From Phycisphaerales bacterium (GTDB lineage: Bacteria > Planctomycetota > Phycisphaerae > Tepidisphaerales > Tepidisphaeraceae), in NCBI GenBank assembly GCA_028288875.1, contig JAQGHK010000227.1, forward strand, positions 1 to 13,354: a stretch of 13,354 nucleotides of DNA, given 5' to 3'. The position numbers were made by a program, and so were the translations under genes. Below, piece after piece: positions 1 through 7,152 of this stretch. Position 1 is the first letter of the stretch, and the number at the start of each line of letters is the position of its first letter. The notes under the pieces are model-generated. The model worked only from the letters and a program-made list of their open reading frames with translations, searched no databases and was not told where the DNA came from.

Positions 1-172
1 TGGCGTTGATGCTGCCCGCAGCAGCCGTCCCTGGAAGTGAATCGCTGGCGATCTGGCCGGCGAGGCGGTCCAGATTCCGGAATTCATAGACGGCAACGCC
101 GCCGATTCCGAGCGTGAGTGCGGTCAGTGTTGCGAAGCCCATGGTCAGACGTTTGCCAACGGTCAGGTTCAT
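1..172 (-). CDS. Methyl-accepting chemotaxis protein, N-terminal fragment (runs off left edge)
   Basis: Reading from the ATG at 172 down to base 1 gives 57 codons without a stop. The peptide begins MNLTVGKRLTMGFATLTAL, with a short basic start, then a hydrophobic membrane helix (about residues 9-28), then a periplasmic-type segment containing 'RNLDRLAGQIASDSLPGT'. This is the usual opening of receptors with a four-helix-bundle sensor domain (4HB_MCP type). GGAG at 179-182 lies 6 bases before the ATG and supports this start. It is the third gene of a minus-strand set after cheA and cheW, 116 bp downstream of cheW, which fits a receptor feeding that kinase. The cytoplasmic signalling domain, which would confirm the call, lies outside the window. 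Family assignment is by resemblance of the N-terminus only. Confidence 0.8.
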   Translation of the reverse strand, partial: MNLTVGKRLTMGFATLTALTLGIGGVAVYEFRNLDRLAGQIASDSLPGTAAAGSINA

Positions 173-288
173 TGCGATCTCCGTGATGACTAGAAATGAT
201 TTGCAGCACAGTGAGTTCTTTGGCGGCGGCAGCCCGACTCTGCCTCCGTCGCACCCACACTGGCCAGTTAGTGATTCTGATTCAGTAT

Positions 289-786
289 TTACGCAGCTAC
301 GGCAGTGACTTGCTCGGCCGTCAGCACCTTGTCGATGTCCAGAAGGATCTTGACGTTCGACCCGATCTTGCCCATGCCGCAGATGAAATCCGTGGCGAGT
401 TGAGTTCCGAAGGACGGCGCGTCTTCGATCGCATTGGACGGAATGTTCAGCACTTCCGACACGCGATCAACAACGATGCCCATCGACATGCGACGGCCTT
501 CGGAGGTGATCTCGACGACGATAATGCAGGTCTGTTCCGTCTTCTCAATGCCCGGCATGCCGAAGCGGCGACGCAGGTCCGTGACGCTGATCACCTGGCC
601 GCGCAGGTTGATGACGCCCCGCACATGAGACGGCGTGCGCGGAACGGCGGTGATGTCCATGTAGCCGATGATTTCGCGGACCTTCAGGATCTCCAGCCCG
701 TATTCCTCCGGGCCGAGCGCGAACGTGAGGTACTTGCCGCCGCGAGCGGCTGACGTGGTTTTTCCGATGGTGACTGCTTCGCTCAT
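289..786 (-). CDS. cheW: Chemotaxis coupling protein CheW
   Basis: This 165-residue protein is the size of a stand-alone CheW, the cytoplasmic adaptor that links receptor tips to CheA. It is a single CheW domain (about residues 17-158). The family core 'VPRTPSHVRGVINLRGQV' lies at residues 48-65, followed by 'DLRRRFG' at 70-76. The end 'ILLDIDKVL' is the typical last strand and helix. The start is well supported: the cheA stop TAA (797-799) is followed at once by GAGGG (792-796), then 5 bases, then ATG at 786. Only 10 bp separate the two genes, so they are almost certainly co-transcribed. The product would bind the CheW-like domain of the CheA encoded just upstream and the receptor encoded just downstream. 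Nothing looks truncated. Confidence 0.95.
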   Translation of the reverse strand: MSEAVTIGKTTSAARGGKYLTFALGPEEYGLEILKVREIIGYMDITAVPRTPSHVRGVINLRGQVISVTDLRRRFGMPGIEKTEQTCIIVVEITSEGRRMSMGIVVDRVSEVLNIPSNAIEDAPSFGTQLATDFICGMGKIGSNVKILLDIDKVLTAEQVTAVAA

Positions 787-796
787 AAGGGCCCTC

Positions 797-2839
797 TTAT
801 TCCGACACCGATTCGATGATTCCGGCGATATCCAGGATCAGGCTGACATTGCCATCCCCGAGAATCGCGCACCCGGCGATGCCGGGCAGATTGCCGATTT
901 CTTTGCCAACCGATTTGATCACGACCTGCTGCTGGCCGATCAGCTCGTCCACCATCAGGCAGCGGCGATTCGGACCGTCCTGCACAATGACGATGATCGC
1001 CTGCGTCGGATCCGTATTGGTCGGCTCCACGTTGAACAGGCGGTGGAGCCGAATGATCGGCAGAACCTTCTCGCGGATCATGCACATTTCGCCGCGCCCG
1101 AGGGCCGTCGAAATCTGCTCCGCGGTCGGACGGATGCTCTGCTCGATGCTGGTGATCGGCACGATGTAGCGCTGCGCGCCGACCTTGACGATCAGGCCGT
1201 CAATCACCGCCAACGTCAGCGGCAGGCGAACCGTGAAGATGCTTCCGTGCCCGGGCGTGCTGGCGATTTCAATTCGACCGCGCAGCGCCTCGACGTTCTT
1301 CTTCACCACGTCCATGCCGACGCCACGGCCTGAAATGTCGGTCAATTTTTCCGCAGTACTGAGGCCGGCGTGGAAGATGAGCTGGAAAATCTCCTGGTCC
1401 GTCAGGACCTGATCTTCCTTCACGATGCCGGCGGCGATCGCCTTTTTTACAATCTTTTCCTTCGGCAGCCCGCGGCCGTCGTCGGTGATTTCGATGACGA
1501 CGTTGCCCGAATGGTGTGATGCCTTCAACGTCAGCTTGCCGGCCCGCGTCTTGCCCGATTTCAGACGGTCTTCCGGGCCTTCCAGACCGTGGTCGATTGC
1601 ATTGCGGACCATGTGCACCAGCGGATCGCTAATGGCTTCGACGACATTGCGGTCCAATTCGGTTTCGCCACCGATTTGCACGAATTCGACTTCCTTGCCG
1701 ATCTTGCGGGACACGTCCCGCACCAGGCGCGCCATCTTCTGGAACACGCCGGCGATCGGCACCATGCGCATCGACATGCTCAGGTCCTGCAGGCTGCGCG
1801 TGATCTTGCCAAGGTGAGAGAGGTTGCGGCTCAGGCGTTGATCGGACGCGATCATGCCGAGGTCCTGCGCGACCATGGCTTGAGCGATGACCAGTTCGCC
1901 GACCGTATTGATCAGCGTATCCAACCGACCGGTGGACACTTTGACATTCGCTTCCTGCGCTACGCCCGGCTGGGCGGTGGCCGCTGGGCCACTTGTGATG
2001 TTAGCGGCGGCTTCGTCATGCTCGGCGGCATCGGCGGTGGCGCGGGCCGGTGCGGCTTCGTCCTGGGCATCACCGGGCTGCGCGGCTTTTTCGAGACGAG
2101 CGAGCAACTGCGTCAGCCCACTGACCTGCTTCGGGGCGGCCTGAGCGGCGGCGGCGGTTTCCACCGCGCCGACCATCTGCTTCATCATGTCGCGCGCTTC
2201 GAGAACGACATCCAGGCGGCTGCCGCTGAGTTTCACCTTTTCCTTGCGGGCGAGGTCCAGCAGGGTTTCCGTGGAGTGCGCGAGCGCACCGATCTGCTTC
2301 AGTTCCAGAAAGCCGGCCACGCCTTTGATGGTGTGGAACGCCCGGAAGAGTGCGTTTACTTCGTTTAGGTCGGTCGGATCATCCTCGAGTTTCAGCAGGC
2401 TGGCTTCGGCGGTATCGAGATGGGCGTTGGCTTCGCCGACGAATTCCATCGCCAGAGGCGCGTCGCTTTCGACGATCTGGCGTTCAGGTTCGATCTGGCC
2501 GGGGGCGGCGTGCTCTTCGGACTGCGGGGCGGGGGCCGCGGCGGGCGACTTGGGTGCGGCGGCCGGGGCCGTCGAACGAAGAATCGTCTGAAGCGCGTTC
2601 ACCTGCGAGCCGATATCCCGTAGGGCCGCGTCGACATCGTCGACGTCGCCCAGGACGAGATTCTCCACCAGTGTTGCGGCGTGGCCGGCAGTGATGGAGG
2701 CGGCGGGTTGATCCTTAGTCTGTGCACCGACACTTTGCAGATCCGTGTGGAGCTGGGCCAAGGCGGCGAGGTCGCCCGGTCGGGCCAAGACGGCCGCCGA
2801 GGCGCACTTTTCAATCAGCTCGCCCAGTTCATGTGTCAT
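797..2839 (-). CDS. cheA: Chemotaxis sensor histidine kinase CheA
   Basis: This 680-residue cytoplasmic kinase autophosphorylates a histidine in its HPt domain and passes the phosphate to response regulators. Domains in order: a helical N-terminal extension (about 1-90) with no phospho-histidine motif; an Ala/Pro linker (90-125); an HPt domain with phospho-acceptor H169 in 'FHTIKG'; an Ala-rich linker (225-295); the dimerisation helices (about 297-365); the HATPase domain with N box 'HMVRNAIDHG' (409-418), 'DDGRG' (453-457), 'GRGVGMD' (504-510) and 'GHGS' (530-533); and a CheW-like regulatory domain (about 540-675). Canonical CheA starts with HPt, so the extension is unusual for the model enzymes. 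No clear P2 docking domain is visible between HPt and the dimerisation helices. GAGGA at 2848-2852, 8 bases upstream, supports the ATG at 2839. It is the first gene of the cheA-cheW-receptor set and is divergent from the REC-HDOD gene. Confidence 0.95.
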   Translation of the reverse strand: MTHELGELIEKCASAAVLARPGDLAALAQLHTDLQSVGAQTKDQPAASITAGHAATLVENLVLGDVDDVDAALRDIGSQVNALQTILRSTAPAAAPKSPAAAPAPQSEEHAAPGQIEPERQIVESDAPLAMEFVGEANAHLDTAEASLLKLEDDPTDLNEVNALFRAFHTIKGVAGFLELKQIGALAHSTETLLDLARKEKVKLSGSRLDVVLEARDMMKQMVGAVETAAAAQAAPKQVSGLTQLLARLEKAAQPGDAQDEAAPARATADAAEHDEAAANITSGPAATAQPGVAQEANVKVSTGRLDTLINTVGELVIAQAMVAQDLGMIASDQRLSRNLSHLGKITRSLQDLSMSMRMVPIAGVFQKMARLVRDVSRKIGKEVEFVQIGGETELDRNVVEAISDPLVHMVRNAIDHGLEGPEDRLKSGKTRAGKLTLKASHHSGNVVIEITDDGRGLPKEKIVKKAIAAGIVKEDQVLTDQEIFQLIFHAGLSTAEKLTDISGRGVGMDVVKKNVEALRGRIEIASTPGHGSIFTVRLPLTLAVIDGLIVKVGAQRYIVPITSIEQSIRPTAEQISTALGRGEMCMIREKVLPIIRLHRLFNVEPTNTDPTQAIIVIVQDGPNRRCLMVDELIGQQQVVIKSVGKEIGNLPGIAGCAILGDGNVSLILDIAGIIESVSE

Positions 2840-2971
2840 ATGCAGCGTCCTCTGTCTTTCCCGTGGCCTACTGCTATCGACTGATCATGGAGTCACACCG
2901 ATCGGGGATTAGTACCTATCAAGCAACAATCGAACTCGCCCGACTAAACTAGAGAAGAGCCAAAGGATCCG
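2840..2971. promoter_or_regulatory. Divergent spacer between cheA and the REC-HDOD gene
   Basis: This 132-bp stretch separates two divergent genes and must hold the start signals for both. GAGGA at 2848-2852 (minus strand) serves cheA, and AAAGGA at 2962-2967 (plus strand), 4 bases before the ATG at 2972, serves the receiver-HDOD gene. I could not find a convincing -35/-10 pair or a sigma-28 type flagellar promoter on either strand. A weak -10-like TAAACT sits at 2945-2950 (plus) without a matching -35. Shared control of both genes from this spacer is inference. Confidence 0.5.
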
Positions 2972-4924
2972 ATGCCAGCGCATTCCACATCAACGACGAC
3001 GATCCTCGTCGTTGATGATTCATCAGTCTGCCGTGACCTCTTCAGCAAGCTGCTGCTTGCTGAGGGCTTCACCGTCGTCACCGCCGTAGACGGACTTGAT
3101 GCCCTTGCGCGCCTGGCGAAACAACCGATCGACGCCATCCTGCTCGATTACGAAATGCCGAATCTCAACGGCTTGGGCTTTCTCAAGATCGTGCGCAACG
3201 AGCCCAAACTGAAGTCGATGCCGGTAATCATGCTGACGACGACGGTGACCAAGGAGGTCATCATCGAAGCCACGAAGTTCGGCATCAGCGGATACCTGCT
3301 CAAGCCGCGGCTTTCGATCCCGGACCTGATCACCCGCATTCGCCAGGCCATTGCGAAAAACGCCTCGACGGCGGCCCCCGCCGCTTCGCCACCGTCGGGT
3401 CGCCCCTTGGGTGCTGCTCCCGCACCCGCCGCGTCGCCGGCCGCCTTGCCCGTTGCTCCCGCCGCGCCGCCAGCGGCCGCATCAGTACAAGTAGCGTCGC
3501 CGCCAGCCGCGACGGCACCGCAAGTCGTCGCCGCGCCAACAGTTACGCCGGCGTCATCGGTCGCTCCCGCGCCAACCGTCGCGCCATCGCCGCCAGTCGC
3601 CGCGGTGGAACCGCCCCCGCCTGCTGCGCCCAGGCCCCGCCGCAGGATGCCGGAACCGACGAGCATCTACCTGCCGAACTTGGTCCCCAAGGAGGCAACG
3701 CTCAAGGCCATTGCCGATATTTCAACCGCCAAGACATTGGGCGGCGTGCTGGCGCAGATGAGCGAAGTCGCCGACTCGCCCAAGGCCCATATTTCGGAAG
3801 TGGCCAACGTCGTGAAGCAGGACCCGGTGCTGTGCGCGCGGGTGGTGCAACTCGCCGGGTCGGCGGCTTATGGCGGTAGCAAAACGCGGATCGGCGGCGT
3901 GGATGATGCCGTCCGCATCCTCGGCATCGCGGTCGTTCGCCAACTGGCGATGTCGATGGCCGTCTTCAGCACCTTCCCGTCCAGTGGCGCCGATGGCATT
4001 GAACTGATGCGCTGCTGGCACCACAGCCTCACGGTCGCTGCAATTATGGGACGTATCGTCCCCAAGAACGAAGGCACCGGCCTCGGGCTGCCGTACCTGG
4101 TCGGGCTGTGCCACGACCTTCCCGAGATTCTGCTGCGGCAGCGTTTCCCCGGTGAATACACCGCCTTGGTCGACTACGCCGTTCAGGCCGACGTGATGCC
4201 CTGCGAACTGACCAAGCAGGTTTTCGGCGCGCCTCAGTCGGAGATCAGCGACGCCCTGTACGAGCAACTGAAATTGCCCGCACCGATTAGCGGGCCGATC
4301 AAAGAATTTGAGTTATCGGTCCGTGCGCCGGCTGATCTGCACGCCAGCGTGCTCGGCCGATCGCTCGCCGTGGCTAATTTCTTAGCCCACGCCGCGCAGT
4401 GTGCATCCTCGCCTCAACAGTTGATTGCGCCGATCCAGGAAGCAGATTGCCGGTCCATCCTGCTCTCCCCCAACGCCATCAACATGGTCGACATTCGTGC
4501 GGAGACGCTCGCGACCGCCTGCATGATTTCCGGCGCCGACGCCGCCCAGCAGGCCGAGCTGCAAAAGCCGATGTTCGCCAAACGAGAGGTCAAAGTCTGG
4601 TACGTTCGCCAGCCCGATTTTGCCCCGCTGGATCCGATCGAAGTCGCCCTGTCGAACCTGTGCAAGCTGGAGGTGCAAAGTCGCCTCCCGGTCGGCGAAG
4701 AAGCCGCAGAACTGCGCGGCTTGGTCATCGTTTCCCAGGCGCTACTGCCCGCCGCGGCCGAGGCGCAGCGCATTGTCGCCAAGTCCGGGCGCACGCTGCC
4801 GGTGCTGAATCTCACCCGCAATGATCCGGCCAACATCGGCCCGGCGGTCAACGGCATCGAGGAATGCGCCTACCCGATCCCGCTGAGTAAGCTCGCCAGC
4901 TTTATCGCCGGCTTGGCAGCCTAA
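2972..4924 (+). CDS. Response regulator with receiver, HDOD and C-terminal receiver-like domains
   Basis: This 650-residue cytoplasmic protein is probably a phosphorylation-controlled signalling output. Residues 9-128 form a complete receiver: acidic pair D15/D16, phospho-acceptor D59 in 'LLDYEMP', T89 in 'MLTT' and K111 in 'LLKP'. Residues 131-228 are a low-complexity Ala/Pro/Val linker. Residues 233-445 are an HDOD domain, with the 'WHHS' helix at 349-352 and 'GLCHDLPEILL' at 378-388; HDOD is related to HD phosphohydrolases, but most members have no known enzymatic activity. Residues 446-535 are unassigned. Residues 538-650 alternate strands and helices in a receiver-like pattern, ending 'YPIPLSKLASFIAGL', but lack the phospho-acceptor Asp and the Lys-Pro pair. 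AAAGGA just upstream fixes the start. It lies divergent from cheA, so it may receive phosphate from that kinase; this is inference. It may share a transcript with the small exported protein 40 bp downstream. Confidence 0.88.
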   Translation: MPAHSTSTTTILVVDDSSVCRDLFSKLLLAEGFTVVTAVDGLDALARLAKQPIDAILLDYEMPNLNGLGFLKIVRNEPKLKSMPVIMLTTTVTKEVIIEATKFGISGYLLKPRLSIPDLITRIRQAIAKNASTAAPAASPPSGRPLGAAPAPAASPAALPVAPAAPPAAASVQVASPPAATAPQVVAAPTVTPASSVAPAPTVAPSPPVAAVEPPPPAAPRPRRRMPEPTSIYLPNLVPKEATLKAIADISTAKTLGGVLAQMSEVADSPKAHISEVANVVKQDPVLCARVVQLAGSAAYGGSKTRIGGVDDAVRILGIAVVRQLAMSMAVFSTFPSSGADGIELMRCWHHSLTVAAIMGRIVPKNEGTGLGLPYLVGLCHDLPEILLRQRFPGEYTALVDYAVQADVMPCELTKQVFGAPQSEISDALYEQLKLPAPISGPIKEFELSVRAPADLHASVLGRSLAVANFLAHAAQCASSPQQLIAPIQEADCRSILLSPNAINMVDIRAETLATACMISGADAAQQAELQKPMFAKREVKVWYVRQPDFAPLDPIEVALSNLCKLEVQSRLPVGEEAAELRGLVIVSQALLPAAAEAQRIVAKSGRTLPVLNLTRNDPANIGPAVNGIEECAYPIPLSKLASFIAGLAA

Positions 4925-4964
4925 AACCGTCAACGATCGGCGGCGGCAGCGGTACGATAAGACG

Positions 4965-5525
4965 ATGCTCACTCGCCCGCTTCGTCGTTCGGCCGCCGCG
5001 GCGGTTTCTGCTTTGTTGCTGCTCGTCGGCGCATCCCCCAGCCAGGCCGCGGACGCCCCGTCTACCGTCGGTGCCTTGCTGACGGGCGTCACTCCTACGG
5101 CCCCTGCAACGCCGGCCGATCTGCACGCGCTCCAGAACAAGCTGCAAAGCGAATGGGCCGGAAAAGCGGTGACCGTCGATGCGGGCGTGATCATCCAGAT
5201 CGTCACCGAAGGCGGCGGCGTGAAACTAATCTCCTTCCCGCCGAATGAAACGATCGGGGCCTTTTCGGTGCGCCAGGCGCTTTCTCACGCCACGCTGCTG
5301 CAGGATCAGGAAGCCGCCGGGAAGAAGCTGGCACCCGGCGATAAGTACGTGGTGACGGGCAAGGTCGCTTCGCTCTCCGCCCAATTCAGCGGCAAGACGA
5401 CAGAAGACGGCAAGGCCGAGGTTCGGCTGAACCTCACGCTCAACGACGCGAAGATTGATTCGACGACGATCGCGCCGAAGCGCAAGAAAGCGGTGGCCAC
5501 GCAGGCCGCGCCGAAAGCAGAGTAA
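4965..5525 (+). CDS. Small exported protein of unknown function
   Basis: This is a 186-residue protein with a clear Sec-type signal peptide: basic start (R4, R7, R8), hydrophobic stretch from about 9 to 23, and a likely cleavage site near 'SQA-AD' at residues 26-30. The mature part has an Ala/Thr/Pro-rich start, then strands around 68-90 and 126-160, including 'PGDKYVVTGKVASLS' (124-138). That strand pattern recalls small OB-fold proteins, but I cannot name a family. The C-terminus is basic and Lys/Ala-rich (171-186). No good ribosome binding site is visible before the ATG at 4965. The gene follows the REC-HDOD gene by 40 bp on the same strand, so it may be translated from the same mRNA. It converges on uvrC with a 16-bp gap. 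Product is hypothetical, but a signal peptide at the correct end makes a real gene likely. Confidence 0.75.
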   Translation: MLTRPLRRSAAAAVSALLLLVGASPSQAADAPSTVGALLTGVTPTAPATPADLHALQNKLQSEWAGKAVTVDAGVIIQIVTEGGGVKLISFPPNETIGAFSVRQALSHATLLQDQEAAGKKLAPGDKYVVTGKVASLSAQFSGKTTEDGKAEVRLNLTLNDAKIDSTTIAPKRKKAVATQAAPKAE

Positions 5526-5530
5526 GTCCT

Positions 5531-5563
5531 CGCCGCAACGATCAATGGTCCGTCGGCGGTTTT
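5531..5563 (+). terminator. Weak candidate terminator at the convergent 3' ends
   Basis: CGCCG at 5531-5535 can pair with CGGCG at 5554-5558 around an 18-base loop, and GTTTT follows at 5559-5563. It sits just past the stop of the small exported protein and overlaps the last codons of uvrC on the other strand. The stem is short and the loop long, so this is only a possibility. Confidence 0.25.
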
Positions 5564-7041
5564 AGAATTGGCAGCGACGGGATCGTCGAGAACTGCGCGC
5601 CGTCATCCACCGGCGGGAGTTCCGGATTGATCACCTTCCGCTTGCGCGGCGGCCGGCGACCGTTCTTCACGTCCTGCTCCAGCTGCGCCTTGCGACGCAG
5701 AATGTGGTGATAGTGCTGCGCGAAGCGATGCGCTTCGTCGCGCAGGTACTGCAGCAGCTTCAGCCCGACGTTGTTCCGCGGCAGGCGAATCGGTTCGTTG
5801 CTTTCGGTCGTGTAGATCAGCTCTTCTTTTTTGGCCAAGCTGATCACGGCCGGCGGTTTCACGTCCATCATTTTGAACGCGTCCATCGCCGCATGAAGCT
5901 GGCCGATGCCGCCGTCGATCATGATGAGGTTGGGAAACAGCTCGTGATTCTCGCCAGCCTCGCGGTATCGCCGGCTGACGATTTCCTGCAATGAAAGGAA
6001 GTCGTTGTTCCCCTGCCCGTGCTGAATTTTGTAGCGGCGGTAGGCGTTCTTGAACGGCACGCCGTCGATAAAGCAGACCATGCTGCCGACCATCTCGCCG
6101 CCCTGCAGGTGGGCAATATCAAAGCCTTCTACAATCCGCGGCGGCTCGGCCATACCAAGTGCTTCCTGCAGCGCGACCACGCCTTCCTGCGGATTGCTGA
6201 CGAACGCCTCGGGCTGCCAGAATTCCTGCTCGCCCTTCCCGGCCCGCTTGCTCAGACCCTGCAGCGCCTTGAGTTCATCCCGGATCTTCGCCGCCTTCTC
6301 GAACTGCATGTTCTTGGAGGCCTCGCGCATCTCCCGCTCAAGATCAGCCAGCACGCCCTTGCGTTCGCCGTCTAGGAAACGATTCAGCCGGCGGATGTCG
6401 TCGTCGTAAACGTCCTTGCTGACCTTGTCGGCACATGGCGCGGTACACTGATTGATCGCATACAGCAGGCACGGCCGGAAGAAACGACGCTTCGGGTCTT
6501 CCTGACGAATATCCAGATGGCAGGTTCGGAACTTGAACGCCTTCTGAAGGTGCGTGACCGCCTCTTTCAGCTGATAGACGCTCGTGAATGGGCCGAACAG
6601 CTTGGTGCCTTTGGCCTGGGGTTCCCGGGTGACGTAGACGCCGGGGAACTCCTCGTTCATCGTCACTTCGAGGTAGGGGAACGTCTTGTCATCCAGCAGC
6701 CGAGCATTGAAGCGCGGCTGGATGTCTTTGATCAGCCGGTTTTCGGTTAGGAGCGCTTCGACTTCGGTTTCCGTGCCGAGAATGTCGAAATCATCGACGA
6801 CATCCAGCATCGGCGCTTTCTTGAATTCCAGCTTGGCGCTTGGCTGGAAGTAGCTGCTGACGCGATCGCGCAGTGCCGCCGATTTGCCGACGTAAATGAC
6901 GCGGCCTTCCTTATCCTTCATCAGATAGACGCCGGGGTCGCGGGTGAGGCGGCTGGCCTTCTCCAGAAGGCGTTTTAATCGCCCTTCTCGATCCTCTTTG
7001 ACACGGTCTTCCATGAGCCGCTGATTATACGCGGCTTCCAC
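5542..7041 (-). CDS. uvrC: Excinuclease ABC subunit UvrC lacking the C-terminal HhH domain
   Basis: UvrC makes both incisions around a DNA lesion in nucleotide excision repair, acting after UvrA and UvrB. This protein has the GIY-YIG nuclease (about 30-112: 'DPGVYLM', 'YVGK' at 50-53, R60, likely E95), four cysteines C174, C191, C199 and C203 spaced like the iron-sulfur ligands known in E. coli UvrC, a UVR motif that contacts UvrB (about 232-265), and the RNase H-like nuclease with D308, D347, D376 and H438. It then ends at residue 499 in a basic, proline-rich tail. Typical UvrC is about 600 residues and finishes with a helix-hairpin-helix pair, which is absent here. No HhH motif is readable in other frames just downstream, so a recent frameshift is unlikely. 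The start at 7041 is GTG; an ATG at 7014 (codon 10) is an alternative. Neither has a clear ribosome binding site. Confidence 0.93.
   Translation of the reverse strand: MEAAYNQRLMEDRVKEDREGRLKRLLEKASRLTRDPGVYLMKDKEGRVIYVGKSAALRDRVSSYFQPSAKLEFKKAPMLDVVDDFDILGTETEVEALLTENRLIKDIQPRFNARLLDDKTFPYLEVTMNEEFPGVYVTREPQAKGTKLFGPFTSVYQLKEAVTHLQKAFKFRTCHLDIRQEDPKRRFFRPCLLYAINQCTAPCADKVSKDVYDDDIRRLNRFLDGERKGVLADLEREMREASKNMQFEKAAKIRDELKALQGLSKRAGKGEQEFWQPEAFVSNPQEGVVALQEALGMAEPPRIVEGFDIAHLQGGEMVGSMVCFIDGVPFKNAYRRYKIQHGQGNNDFLSLQEIVSRRYREAGENHELFPNLIMIDGGIGQLHAAMDAFKMMDVKPPAVISLAKKEELIYTTESNEPIRLPRNNVGLKLLQYLRDEAHRFAQHYHHILRRKAQLEQDVKNGRRPPRKRKVINPELPPVDDGAQFSTIPSLPILKPPTDH
7024..7029 (-). promoter_or_regulatory. 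Perfect TATAAT -10 box near the uvrC start
   Basis: On the minus strand the six bases read TATAAT exactly. If used as a -10 element, transcription would begin around 7015-7017, directly before the ATG at 7014, giving a nearly leaderless uvrC message. No good -35 box is found at 16-18 bases spacing (these read GTCCGA, AGTCCG or TAGTCC). The alternative GTG start at 7041 would place this box inside the coding region. Chance occurrence cannot be excluded. Confidence 0.35.
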
Positions 7042-7140
7042 GTTATCGGACTAAAAGCTTTGGCCGTTTTGCGGGATTCGCCCGCGAGCGCCGCAATTGC
7101 GTGCCGTGGCCCAGCAGCCGATCATACCGAGCACGGATTT

Positions 7141-7146
7141 GGGGAG
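7141..7146 (+). promoter_or_regulatory. Ribosome binding site fixing the start of the 209-residue protein
   Basis: GGGGAG lies 6 bases before the ATG at 7153. The frame is open further upstream to an ATG at 7060, but that one has no such site, and the intervening peptide looks like translated spacer. This site is the reason for the shorter start. Confidence 0.7.
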
Positions 7147-7152
7147 CCGGCC

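Noticed and set aside
196..753. Plus-strand open frame of 185 codons opposite cheW
   Set aside because: It lies antisense to a well-supported CheW, and its His/Asp/Arg/Ala-rich composition is what a GC-rich gene gives on the opposite strand.
1589..2368. Plus-strand open frame of 259 codons opposite cheA
   Set aside because: It is fully antisense to clear CheA domains; the peptide has no recognisable domain and antisense-type composition.
3148..3666. Minus-strand Gly/Ala-rich open frame of 172 codons
   Set aside because: It is the reverse reading of the Ala/Pro linker and receiver of the REC-HDOD gene; low complexity explains the lack of stops.
7071..7085. GCGGG-ATTCG-CCCGC hairpin as a terminator
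   Set aside because: The T-run precedes it on the plus strand and becomes an A-run on the minus strand, so it is not in terminator form for either neighbour.
7060..7152. Upstream ATG extending the 209-residue protein by 31 residues
   Set aside because: No ribosome binding site precedes it, while GGGGAG is ideally placed before the ATG at 7153; the extra peptide looks like translated spacer.
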